64,000 bases of DNA, from assembly GCA_016199985.1 (NCBI GenBank), contig JACQFQ010000044.1:1-64000 (forward strand). The letters are read 5' to 3'. Below, one piece after another: positions 9,195 to 17,161 of the stretch (position 1 is its first letter; every line of letters starts with the position of its first letter). The stretch comes from Verrucomicrobiota bacterium. GTDB lineage: Bacteria > Verrucomicrobiota > Verrucomicrobiia > Limisphaerales > UBA11320. The notes below the pieces were generated by a model. The model was given only the letters and a program-made list of their open reading frames with translations, had not been told where the DNA came from and ran no database searches. Position numbers and translations under genes: made by a program.

Positions 9195-11636
9195 CTATCT
9201 CACCGTGACAAAGTCGTTATGGTTGAACAGCACGATCGCGAGGGCCTCCTGAGCCTGTGAGCCGGATGCGCTCCCTTTGCGAACCTCGATAAACTCACGG
9301 CAGAGCCGCAGCTCTTCCGGACTCGGTTTGCGGCCGAGAACGCGCTGAAACGCGTCTCGCGGGAAGTCCTCGGCCGCGGCGGCGGTCCCGCCGTTCGATA
9401 ACGCCTTCACCAGGGATCTCGCCGCGTTGAGCGTGAGCTCGCTGTTGGCCATGGCCAGCGCCTGTTGAGGGACGACGGTCGGCCGGCGCGCGTAACACTC
9501 GGTCACAGTGGGACCGTCGAAGATCTTGAGGAACTCCACCTCCTTCTCGGCGGCCTGACGCATGTAGAGGCTTCGCCGCTTGGACGTGAGACCGAGGTTA
9601 TTGTCGATCTCCGGACCTCCCCTTTCCAGGTCGAGACCGCCGCTGACGTAGAGCAAGCTGTCCCTCACCGCTTCCGCCTCCATCCGTCGGGAGTTCATGC
9701 GCCAAAGGTAGGTGTTGTCGGGATCGATCCGGGCGTTGTTCTCGTCGGGCGTCGAGGCCATACGATAGGCGCGGCTCGTCACGATGAGGCGGTGCAGACG
9801 CTTCATCGACCAGGGTTCACCGGGCTGCGCCCCGGAGGTGGGTCGCATGAGTTCGCTCGCGAGCCAGTCGAGCAATTCGGGATGGGAAGGGGGCTTGCCG
9901 TTGCGGCCAAAATCATTCGGCGATGGAACAATGGCCTGGCCAAAGTGCTTCAGCCAAATCTGATTCGCGGCCACGCGCGCGGTCAGGGGGTTGTTTGTGT
10001 TCGCGATCCAGCGCGCGAAGGCAAGGCGCCGTCCGGTGCTGTTGGCGGGATACTGCTCGGCTGTCCGTGGCAGATAGTTTGTTCCCGGCGCCGTCTTGCT
10101 TTGAGCCTCCGCCTCGGCAAGCGCCTTTACGGCCGCGGCGCGATGGGAACTGGCGGCGGCGAGCGATTTGGAAAGTTTCTCGTCCTCCGTCCTCCGCTTC
10201 GCCGCTCCGTCGTCATTGTTTGTCGTGACCGCGGTTTGCGGCGCGTTTGTTCCGGACACAAGCTTTGCCCGCTCTGCATCGACCTTTCTCTGCTCCTCAG
10301 CTTCGGCGAGTCTTGACTTGTGCAGCGTCAACCTCGCCTCTGCCACCGCGGTCGCGCGCTGGCGGAGTACTGTGTTCTGGGCGGCCGCCGCCCAGGCCTC
10401 CGATCCCCGTTTCCCGGCGTCCTCGAGGGCCTCCACTTCGAAGAGCGTCGCCAGCGCGCCGCGTCGCGCCTCGGTGAGGGCGAGCGACAACTCCAGCTCC
10501 TTAAGTTCCCCGTCGCTGGCTTGGCTTTTCCTCGCTGCCGACAGCTTTCCTCGCGCCTCGGCCAAAACGGCGTCGGCCGCGGCCAGAGTGTCCCGGTGAA
10601 AGAAATCCCTCCGATCGGGCCGGCTCGCGCTCGCTGGGAGCGACACGGGCTGAATCTCCAGCGCTCCGCCCAGAGCGCGCGGCACGTTGGGGACCATCAG
10701 GCGGTTCGTGTCCGGCTTCCGTTCGTCTCCGCGGTTCAGGAAATAGGTTGGCGGATTGGTGTCTGTGTCGAACACGCGCACCAGCCCCGCCTTCAAAACG
10801 TTCGTGTCGCCGGGGACGGGATCAGTGCGCACCCAATGCGGCTCGAAGATGGCCCGCATTTGGTAGTAATCCGCCTGTGAAATGGGATCGTAGACATGGT
10901 CGTGGCATTTGGCGCACCCCAGGGTCACGCCCAGAAAGGCCTGCGATGTGTGCTTGAGCGTGTCTTCGAGCCATTGCTCGCGGCTGAGCATCTTGTAATT
11001 GCGCACCAGAAAGCCTGTCGCCCGCAGCGACTGGGCGTCCTCCGGCGTCGCTTCATCGGCGGCGAGCATCTCCACGATCATGCGGTCGTAGCCTTTGTCG
11101 GCGTTGAGGGACTCCACGATCCAATCCCGCCATTTCCAGATGTGCGGCTTGCTATCGCGGATCTGGTTTCCTCCGCTCCAGCCGGCCCAATCGCTGTACC
11201 GCCACACGTCCATCCAGTGCCGCGCCCAACGCTCCCCATGGCGCGGATCGGAGAGCAGGCGATCCACAACGCGCTCGTAGGCGTCCGTCGAACGATCCTC
11301 CTCAAAGGCGGCCTGTTCCTGCGTGGTGGGCGGGAGGCCGATCAGGTCCAGGTAGACGCGTCGCAGCAGGATTTCCTTGGGGGCCTCGGGTCGGGGCTTT
11401 AATCCCCGCTTGTGCTGCTCGGCGGCGATGAACGCGTCGATGGGATTGCGGGCCTGGAATCCTCCGGTGGGGCTGTCGGCCTGGCTGTCGGCAAGAATCG
11501 GAACAGCGGGTCGGGCGACTGGCGCAAACGGCTGCCAGACGGCCGCGGCGCCCGAAGCGGCCGCATGCAACGCCAAAGCGACGCCCGTCAGGAAGTGGAC
11601 GAGAAGAGCCCGCCGTCGGCGATGGCTGGTGGTCAC
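9195..11636 (-). CDS. DUF1549/DUF1553 (PSCyt2-PSD1) exported cytochrome-like protein
   Basis: The protein has 813 residues with a GTG start. An Arg-rich n-region and a hydrophobic stretch (ALLVHFLTGVALALHAAASG) form a signal peptide. DUF1549 spans about residues 60-265 and includes RRVYLDLIGLPPT, RHWMDVWRYSDWAGW and, near residue 240, the CxxCH motif in GCAKCHDHVYDPI. A 150-residue Ala/Glu/Lys-rich coiled-coil stretch follows (residues ~360-520). The rest is DUF1553, with ARWIANTNNPLTARVAANQI, FGRNGKPPSHPELLDWLA and FDGPTVTECYARRPTVVPQQ. The single CxxCH could carry a covalent haem. The DUF1501 partner lies 38 bp downstream on the same strand, so the two form an operon. No catalytic activity has been established for the family as far as I know. 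Confidence 0.93.
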   Translation of the reverse strand: MTTSHRRRRALLVHFLTGVALALHAAASGAAAVWQPFAPVARPAVPILADSQADSPTGGFQARNPIDAFIAAEQHKRGLKPRPEAPKEILLRRVYLDLIGLPPTTQEQAAFEEDRSTDAYERVVDRLLSDPRHGERWARHWMDVWRYSDWAGWSGGNQIRDSKPHIWKWRDWIVESLNADKGYDRMIVEMLAADEATPEDAQSLRATGFLVRNYKMLSREQWLEDTLKHTSQAFLGVTLGCAKCHDHVYDPISQADYYQMRAIFEPHWVRTDPVPGDTNVLKAGLVRVFDTDTNPPTYFLNRGDERKPDTNRLMVPNVPRALGGALEIQPVSLPASASRPDRRDFFHRDTLAAADAVLAEARGKLSAARKSQASDGELKELELSLALTEARRGALATLFEVEALEDAGKRGSEAWAAAAQNTVLRQRATAVAEARLTLHKSRLAEAEEQRKVDAERAKLVSGTNAPQTAVTTNNDDGAAKRRTEDEKLSKSLAAASSHRAAAVKALAEAEAQSKTAPGTNYLPRTAEQYPANSTGRRLAFARWIANTNNPLTARVAANQIWLKHFGQAIVPSPNDFGRNGKPPSHPELLDWLASELMRPTSGAQPGEPWSMKRLHRLIVTSRAYRMASTPDENNARIDPDNTYLWRMNSRRMEAEAVRDSLLYVSGGLDLERGGPEIDNNLGLTSKRRSLYMRQAAEKEVEFLKIFDGPTVTECYARRPTVVPQQALAMANSELTLNAARSLVKALSNGGTAAAAEDFPRDAFQRVLGRKPSPEELRLCREFIEVRKGSASGSQAQEALAIVLFNHNDFVTVR

Positions 11637-11952
11637 GGGTAGAAGCTAGCAGGCTGGGATGGAGTTTGGAAAGCTCCTGTAGCGATCCTTTCATCTCATC
11701 TCTTTCCATCAGCGGTTGCCCAGTAGCGCATTGGAGTCGCCATAGCCGAGCTTTGTTCGACGATGTATTGCTTCCACCGATCAGGCCCGTTCCGTTGTGG
11801 TTTCGATCTGCGTCGCGTCCTTTGCGCCCGTTGTGGTTCGACCTTCCCGGCCTTCTGACGTTGGAGAGACGGAGAAGTAAGCCGCAAAGAACCCAAAGGG
11901 CGCGAAGAAGACAGCCATGCGCTGGCGAGACGCGGCTCTCCGCCATTCCCTC
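11637..11952. other. Intergenic region, 316 bp, with a diverged inverted repeat
   Basis: It lies between two minus-strand genes. Apart from the inverted element at 11791-11910 I see no credible gene. Short reading frames here read as Arg/Gln-rich strings such as PQRAQRTRRRSKPQ, which is what non-coding repeats of this type give when translated. Confidence 0.6.
11791..11910. repeat. Diverged inverted repeat, REP/MITE-like
   Basis: The left arm at 11808-11839 and the reverse complement of the right arm at 11881-11912 match at about 22 of 32 positions. Both carry the gcaaagaacgcaaag-type motif that is often scattered between genes in Verrucomicrobiota and Lentisphaerota genomes (from memory). 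The arms are separated by about 41 bp. No transposase gene is nearby. Confidence 0.4.
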
Positions 11953-13839
11953 TTACTTGAACCCGTACTTCAGCGTTTGGTTCTGGAAGCTGAGGGACAC
12001 CGTGTTGGATGTGATCGAAACCACTCGCGCTCCGGAGACCATGGCCCCCACGCTGACATTCTGGCCGTTGATGATCGCGATGGGATTCTTTGCGCGATAA
12101 TAGATCCCCTGCACTTGAATCGACGGAAAACCCGGGGCCGGCCGGGTTGTGGAGATCGCGACCCTTGCGGTTTCTGACGCTGCCGCGCCGTCGGGTTTCA
12201 ACGAACCGTCACCCGGCGGGGCAGCGCGCTCAATGCGTTCCTCCTCTTTCTGCCTCTCGGGTGTTAACCGGGTTTCTGTGGAAGGGGGCTCGGCGTTCTC
12301 AGGCTGATCGAGATTCAACCGAGGTTTTGGGTTGCGAGCATGCGCAGTCGTCGGGTCCTGTCCGGAGGATGTGAGAAGGAATAGGATCGCAACGATGGCG
12401 ATGGCGATCGCGCCCGAAGGAATCAGGATCCACAGGTTCCATTGTGGAGAAACGCGCTCCTTTCGGGATGGGGATGGGGGGGCCACAAGCGCGGGTGGGA
12501 GCGGGGACGCGGCTTCCGTGTTTGTGGATGCGATTGCGACCGGCGCTGTGGCCGCGGGCGTCTCCTGGAGGGGGAGCGTCGCGGCTGGAGCGGGCGCAGC
12601 CGCGGGTTCGGAGGCTGGTTTGTTTGGAGGATTCTGAGAAAGTCGCGCGATACCGAAGAGCACATGTCGCCAGGTGTCGAGATGGGCGCTCAGGCCCAGG
12701 TCCTTGAGATACTCCTGATTGAGCTCCGCGACTTTTCCAATCCTTTCATTGGGCGCGCGTTCATGCTGAAGCGCGTTGGCTACGTGGACAGCGGTCAGCG
12801 GGGAGAAATCCTTGCTGAAGCAGACTTCGGGCGAGTGATGCAGCGCGACGGCCTCCTGAATAGCCAGCGGCATCCCCCACGTTCCCACCAGATAGGCGCC
12901 GGCCTGGGGATGCGCCGCCCCAAACGCTTCCGTCTCCAATAAAGTCAGGTCCTTTCCATCCCGGACCGCCGCATCGATCACTCGACGATAGTCCGCGGTG
13001 GCGTTCGCCATGAAAATAAGCTTCCCAACATCATGCAGCAACCCGGCGGTGAACGCCTCATCGGCGAGACGCTTGTCGCGAGTTTCCATCAAGGTGAGCT
13101 GTCGCGACGCGTTCGCCACCGCGAGGCTGTGACTCCAGAGTCGCTCCGGAGAAAAGCCGGACGATGAAAACTTCTCATAGTGATCGAAGACATGGATGCT
13201 CAAGACCAGCGATTTGAGGGTCTCCAGTCCCAGAAGCGAAATCGCGTCCGATGCGCTCGTCACCTTTTGTCGCAGCCCCAGGAAGGCCGCATTCACCAGC
13301 TGGAGCAGCTTGCTCGTCATGGCGATGTCCTTGGCGACTTCGCGCGCCACGTCCTGGACCGTCGACGCCGGCGAGTCCAGGTGGTTGAGAACGGAAAAGT
13401 ACAGGGACGGCAACGCGGGGAGCGCTCCCGAGTGGCTGACGAACTCCTTGACCCGACCGTTTGCGACAACCGAGTCGAGCGTTAACGCGCGTCGGAGGGT
13501 TCTGATCAGGAAAGCCGGAGGGCAGGGCCGGACGACACACTGATGCGCCTGCGCGGCGCAGGCCAATAGCAGCTCGCGATCCGTTGCATCCGCGAGCATG
13601 AAGCGGAGCGTGGCGGGATGATCCCGGGCCACATGATTGAGCAATTGGACTCCACAAGAGCCCTGATGCCGTTTCGTGGCAACGATCGCGGCCGCGGGAT
13701 GGGCCGAAAGCCCTTCGAGCGACTTCGACGCGGACTCGCCGAAAGACGTATCCCAAATGGCCTCCATGCTCCCCAGCGCCTGGCGGAGTTCCTTCAACTC
13801 GTTCGGATCGTCAATGAGCAACAGCAGCCGTTTTTTCAT
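11953..13839 (-). CDS. HDOD-domain signalling protein with receiver-like N-terminus, membrane anchor and exported beta domain
   Basis: The protein has 628 residues. Residues 1-125 resemble a response-regulator receiver (MKKRLLLLIDDPNELKELRQ) but lack a clear phospho-acceptor Asp in the expected strand. Residues ~137-335 are an HDOD domain: LPALPSLYFSVLNHLDSP, LLQLVNAAFLG, SDAISLLGLETLKSLVLS and the HD pair in AGLLHDVGKLIFM. A Pro/Ala-rich linker leads to one membrane helix (LWILIPSGAIAIAIVAILFL, near residue 470). After a charged linker the last ~55 residues form a small beta domain (GIYYRAKNPIAIINGQNVSV...) of the kind seen at the C-terminus of pilus or type II secretion accessory proteins such as PilP/GspB. 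HDOD proteins act in regulation. The odd point is the fusion of a cytoplasmic HDOD to a periplasmic tail. It is transcribed divergently from the MFS gene. Confidence 0.9.
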   Translation of the reverse strand: MKKRLLLLIDDPNELKELRQALGSMEAIWDTSFGESASKSLEGLSAHPAAAIVATKRHQGSCGVQLLNHVARDHPATLRFMLADATDRELLLACAAQAHQCVVRPCPPAFLIRTLRRALTLDSVVANGRVKEFVSHSGALPALPSLYFSVLNHLDSPASTVQDVAREVAKDIAMTSKLLQLVNAAFLGLRQKVTSASDAISLLGLETLKSLVLSIHVFDHYEKFSSSGFSPERLWSHSLAVANASRQLTLMETRDKRLADEAFTAGLLHDVGKLIFMANATADYRRVIDAAVRDGKDLTLLETEAFGAAHPQAGAYLVGTWGMPLAIQEAVALHHSPEVCFSKDFSPLTAVHVANALQHERAPNERIGKVAELNQEYLKDLGLSAHLDTWRHVLFGIARLSQNPPNKPASEPAAAPAPAATLPLQETPAATAPVAIASTNTEAASPLPPALVAPPSPSRKERVSPQWNLWILIPSGAIAIAIVAILFLLTSSGQDPTTAHARNPKPRLNLDQPENAEPPSTETRLTPERQKEEERIERAAPPGDGSLKPDGAAASETARVAISTTRPAPGFPSIQVQGIYYRAKNPIAIINGQNVSVGAMVSGARVVSITSNTVSLSFQNQTLKYGFK

Positions 13840-14176
13840 AACCCAGATTGGAGTCAGCGTGGTGGACCCTCCTCCTTCTGTATAGGGGTGAGATGACTCC
13901 GCACTAGGGTCGTCACCCCTCCGAACCCTCTATCGACAATTCCCTGAACCGCATAATAGCCAGGGTGGAAGCGCCGGATCCCCACTCCTGGCTCCCTATC
14001 GCGATGGTCGCTGCGTGGGAACCGCGGCGGGTTATCTGTCGTCGAGTTATGCGCGCCTGAGCCTTGCGCGTCCGCGGCGGATGCCTCTGAGGAGTTCTGC
14101 CTCTTCGAAGATGAACTCGACGGCGTCGCTGGGTTTCGTCCTGCGCTAGGATGATGGAATTATTCTGAGCTCTTGA
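13840..14176. other. Intergenic region upstream of the HDOD gene
   Basis: The left end holds a purine-rich aaggaggagg stretch (minus strand) about 30 bp before the HDOD ATG and a perfect 8-bp inverted repeat (13884-13920). A minus-strand open stretch at 14047-14139 reads like a degraded gene end (see findings). Nothing else is recognisable. Confidence 0.5.
13884..13920. promoter_or_regulatory. Perfect 8-bp inverted repeat upstream of the HDOD gene
   Basis: AGGGGTGA at 13884-13891 pairs with TCACCCCT at 13913-13920 across a 21-nt loop, 45 bp from the HDOD start codon. It may be an operator or an mRNA hairpin; there is no T-tract, so a terminator is unlikely. Confidence 0.35.
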
Positions 14177-14204
14177 TTGACACTCGCGGGTCCATCGGTA
14201 TCGT
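14177..14204 (+). promoter_or_regulatory. Candidate sigma-70-type promoter
   Basis: A perfect TTGACA (14177-14182) is followed after 16 bp by TATCGT (14199-14204), four of six matches to TATAAT. Transcription would begin near 14211 and run towards the MFS gene, giving a leader or small RNA of about 210 nt before the terminator hairpin at 14392. Confidence 0.45.
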
Positions 14205-14391
14205 TGGCCCGCTTTGTTAAGAATTGATGGCATATCACAGTCCGTGATGCGGGGCGCTGACGCAGCGCTCCTGGCAGCCGTCATTGCCACCGCCGCGTGC
14301 AAGCGTGCCGCGCTGCCGGCCCTGGCCCACCTGGTCATTTGGGTAGCGGGGGAGCAGCGCGCGAGAGAGTAATAAAGAATCACTTTCAACC

Positions 14392-14424
14392 GCCCTGCTC
14401 CCGAAAGGAAGCAGGGCTTTTTTT
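14392..14424 (+). terminator. Rho-independent terminator or attenuator directly before the MFS start codon
   Basis: GCCCTGCT (14392-14399) pairs perfectly with AGCAGGGC (14410-14417) over a 10-nt loop, followed at once by seven Ts (14418-14424) and then the ATG at 14425. The loop and stem edge contain AAAGGA, the only Shine-Dalgarno-like run near the start. The hairpin could end a short upstream RNA, act as an attenuator, or control translation. Confidence 0.8.
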
Positions 14425-15666
14425 ATGCCCAAAACCCATTCACTCGCGTCGCCCGCTGACATCGCCATTGCCCCGCCAGCCGGCCAGGCTGACACCGTCG
14501 CGCTCAGGATTCTGCTCGCGGTGAGCTTCTGTCATTTGTTGAACGACTCCATCCAGGCGCTCATCCCGGCCATCTACCCGCTGCTGAAGGAGTCGTTTCA
14601 GCTGAGCTACACCCAGATCGGCATGATCACGTTCGCCTTTCAGATGGTGGGATCGGTTCTGCAGCCTGTGGTCGGTTTGTACACCGACAAACACCCCAAG
14701 CCATTTTCCCTTGTCTACGGCATGGCCGTCACCCTGGGCGGCTTGATCCTCCTCGCGCTGGCGCCGAGCTATCCGGTGGTGCTCGCCGCGGCGGCGTGCG
14801 TTGGGCTGGGCTCGGCGATCTTCCATCCCGAGTCCTCTCGATTGGCGCGCATGGCGTCCGGCGGTCGGCACGGATTCGCCCAGGCGCTCTTTCAAGTGGG
14901 GGGCAACGCCGGGACCGCGCTCGGTCCGCTCCTCGCCGCCGGCATCATCGTGCCGCGGGGCCAGCGCCACATCCTCTGGTTCAGCGTCATCGCCTTCGCG
15001 GGGATGTTCATCCTCTCCAAAGTGGGTCGATGGTACCAGGGACACCTGATCGCGGCGTCGCGCCGCGGCGCTCCCACCCACGTTCCCAGTTCGGGCCTCA
15101 GCCGCCGGAAGATCGGGCTCACATTGTGCGTCCTCTTGTGCCTGATGTTCTCCAAGTTCATCTACCTCGCCTCCATGACGAGCTACTACACCTTCTACCT
15201 CATGCAACGCTTCAGTGTTTCCGTGCAAGAGTCGCAGGTCTACCTCTTTATCTTCCTTGTCGCCGGCGCGGTGGGAACATTCGTCGGGGGGCCTTTGGGG
15301 GATCGCATCGGCCGCAAGCAGGTCATCTGGTTGTCCATTCTGGGAGTGGCGCCCTTCACCCTGGCGCTTCCGTACGTTGGACTCGCGGGGACCGCCGCGC
15401 TTTCCGTGTTCATCGGCTTGATCATGGCGTCCGCGTTTCCGGCCATTCTGGTCTTTGCCACCGAACTCCTCCCGGGAAGGGTCGGCCTTATCGCTGGGCT
15501 CTTCTTCGGGCTGGCCTTCGGGCTCGCCGGGATCGGATCCGCGTTGCTCGGCAAGCTCGCGGACGCCAGAAGCATTCAGTTTGTCATGAACGCCTGCTCC
15601 TATCTCCCGCTCATCGGGCTGCTGACCTGGTTTCTGCCAGATCTGCGAAAGAGGGGGCAATCATGA
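14425..15666 (+). CDS. MFS transporter, fosmidomycin-resistance (Fsr)-like
   Basis: The protein has 413 residues and about 12 membrane helices. The first helix carries the Fsr-family signature VSFCHLLNDSIQALIPAIYP, followed by SYTQIGMITFAFQMVGSVLQ and the loop GLYTDKHPKPF. GLGSAIFHPESSRLARMASG and FQVGGNAGTALGPLLAA are also typical of that family. The second half contains the MFS loop motif GGPLGDRIGRKQV. The family exports fosmidomycin and other small molecules; the real substrate here is unknown. The ATG at 14425 sits immediately after a terminator T-tract and has no separate ribosome-binding site. A GTG at 14521 would cut into helix 1, so 14425 is preferred. The aminotransferase gene follows after 52 bp and may be co-transcribed. 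Confidence 0.88.
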   Translation: MPKTHSLASPADIAIAPPAGQADTVALRILLAVSFCHLLNDSIQALIPAIYPLLKESFQLSYTQIGMITFAFQMVGSVLQPVVGLYTDKHPKPFSLVYGMAVTLGGLILLALAPSYPVVLAAAACVGLGSAIFHPESSRLARMASGGRHGFAQALFQVGGNAGTALGPLLAAGIIVPRGQRHILWFSVIAFAGMFILSKVGRWYQGHLIAASRRGAPTHVPSSGLSRRKIGLTLCVLLCLMFSKFIYLASMTSYYTFYLMQRFSVSVQESQVYLFIFLVAGAVGTFVGGPLGDRIGRKQVIWLSILGVAPFTLALPYVGLAGTAALSVFIGLIMASAFPAILVFATELLPGRVGLIAGLFFGLAFGLAGIGSALLGKLADARSIQFVMNACSYLPLIGLLTWFLPDLRKRGQS

Positions 15667-15718
15667 CGCGAGATCCCAGGCGGCGCGGCTGGCCCGCTCT
15701 CCACTCTCCTCACGCTCT

Positions 15719-16879
15719 ATGACCATCACACTGGCCCGGCGCGCCCAGCGCATGACTCCGTCGGTCATCCGCGAAATCCTCAAGATCGCCGAACGCCCGG
15801 GGATCATCTCGCTGGCCGGCGGATTGCCTTCGCCGGACACATTCCCCATCGAAGCCCTGCGCGCGGCGAGCGAGGCGGTGCTGCGCGATCATCCGCGCGA
15901 GGCGATGCAATACGCCGCCAGCGAAGGCTTCATGCCCTTGCGCGAATGGGTGGCGGCGCAGCTCAGGGATCAGGGCATGCGAGCGGATCCGGATCAAATC
16001 CTCATCACCAACGGATCCCAGCAAGGGCTGGATCTGGTGGGGAAGGCATTGATCGACGCGGGGAGTGTTGTGGCGGTGGAAGCGCCCACTTACTTGGGCG
16101 CTTTGCAGGCTTTCACGCCCTACGAGCCTGAGTTCACCACCCTGGATTGCGACGATGATGGCCCGCTGCCCGACCGGCTGAGCCTGGCGAAGGCGGCGAG
16201 GTTTCTTTACGTCCTTCCCAACTTCCAGAACCCGAGCGGACGCTGCGTCTCCAACTCCCGACGCGCCGATTTGGCCGCCGCGGCCCGGGCCCTCGGGCTC
16301 CCGATCGTTGAGGATAATCCGTATGGCGAACTCTGGTTCGATGCGGCGCCGCCTCCGGCGATCGCGGCGGCCTGGCCGGAGGCCACGATCTACCTGGGCT
16401 CGTTCTCGAAGGTGCTCGCGCCGGGCTTGCGTCTGGGTTACATCCTGGCGCCTCCGGAGCTTTTCCCCAAATTGCTGCAGGCGAAGCAGGCCTCGGATCT
16501 TCACACCTCCGGCTTCAGCCAGCGTTTGGTGCATGAGGTCGTTCGAGGCGGGTTTTTGCGCGACCATTTGCCCGTCATCCGCGCTCGGTATAAGACCCAT
16601 CGTGACGCGATGGAGACGGCGCTTCAGCGTCACATGCCCTCAGGCTGTTCATGGAAGTCGCCGGCGGGTGGAATGTTCTTCTGGGTGAAGGCGCCGTCAT
16701 CGGTCGATGCCATGCGGCTTCTGCCCAAGGCCGTTGAGCGCGGTGTCGCTTTCGTTCCCGGCGCGGCGTTCTACGCGAACCAGGCGGAGAAGAACGCGTT
16801 GCGATTGAGCTTTGTCACCGTGCCCCCGGAGCAGATTGAGCGAGGAATCCAAATGATCGCGGACGCTCTGCGGGCGTAG
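15719..16879 (+). CDS. PLP-dependent class I/II aminotransferase (2-aminoadipate/LysN-like)
   Basis: The protein has 386 residues, full length for fold-type I aminotransferases of the 2-aminoadipate/kynurenine/LysN group. Landmarks: an N-terminal substrate segment with ISLAGGLPSPDTFP, the cofactor phosphate site ITNGSQQGLDLVGKALID, Asp199-Asn200-Pro201-Tyr202 (the Asp contacts the pyridine nitrogen), the Schiff-base Lys231 in LGSFSKVLAPGLRLGY, and Arg362 in NALRLSFV for binding the substrate carboxylate. The family moves amino groups between 2-oxoglutarate and a range of amino acids; specificity cannot be read from sequence. No helix-turn-helix domain is present, so it is not a MocR regulator. 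The spacing to the MFS gene (52 bp) suggests a shared transcript, but a functional link is not evident. Confidence 0.92.
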   Translation: MTITLARRAQRMTPSVIREILKIAERPGIISLAGGLPSPDTFPIEALRAASEAVLRDHPREAMQYAASEGFMPLREWVAAQLRDQGMRADPDQILITNGSQQGLDLVGKALIDAGSVVAVEAPTYLGALQAFTPYEPEFTTLDCDDDGPLPDRLSLAKAARFLYVLPNFQNPSGRCVSNSRRADLAAAARALGLPIVEDNPYGELWFDAAPPPAIAAAWPEATIYLGSFSKVLAPGLRLGYILAPPELFPKLLQAKQASDLHTSGFSQRLVHEVVRGGFLRDHLPVIRARYKTHRDAMETALQRHMPSGCSWKSPAGGMFFWVKAPSSVDAMRLLPKAVERGVAFVPGAAFYANQAEKNALRLSFVTVPPEQIERGIQMIADALRA

Positions 16880-17161
16880 CGCAGACTCGGCGGGTTCTTC
16901 TCCGGAGTTTCGGGTCACGCCGAATCGCCGTGTCCGTCTTCTGTCGGCGCGACTGTTTCAGATCATTGTTCAGAACGCGTTAAGCCTTCCTCTCCCCGGC
17001 AAAACCCGCGGCGAACCAGCAATCCATGGAGTCGTGATTGGCTAGAAAAGTATTTTCAGATCGGATGATCGTTTTCGTGGACCGCCTACGCATGAGTGAG
17101 GAACGGCACCTAACAACCTATGCGTCATTCCCACTTTTGGACTTCCGCGGGCGAGTTGAGA
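16880..17161. other. Intergenic region before the secreted-protein cluster
   Basis: The 282 bp presumably hold the promoter of the downstream cluster. I found no convincing -35/-10 pair, terminator or RNA gene. Confidence 0.4.

Noticed and set aside
7714..9252. 512-codon plus-strand frame
   Set aside because: It is antisense to the well-supported DUF1501 gene and shows no recognisable motif.
13913..14389. 158-codon minus-strand frame in the intergenic region
   Set aside because: It has biased Arg/Thr/Ala composition, no domain, and runs through the candidate promoter and terminator region.
14240..14424. SRP RNA or a known riboswitch before the MFS gene (suggested by the ggaagcag stretch)
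   Set aside because: The conserved SRP helix-8 sequence is not complete on either strand, and no known riboswitch core was recognised by eye.
14440..15660. 406-codon minus-strand frame
   Set aside because: It is antisense to the MFS gene, very rich in Glu/Arg/Gln, and is a typical shadow of a hydrophobic protein.
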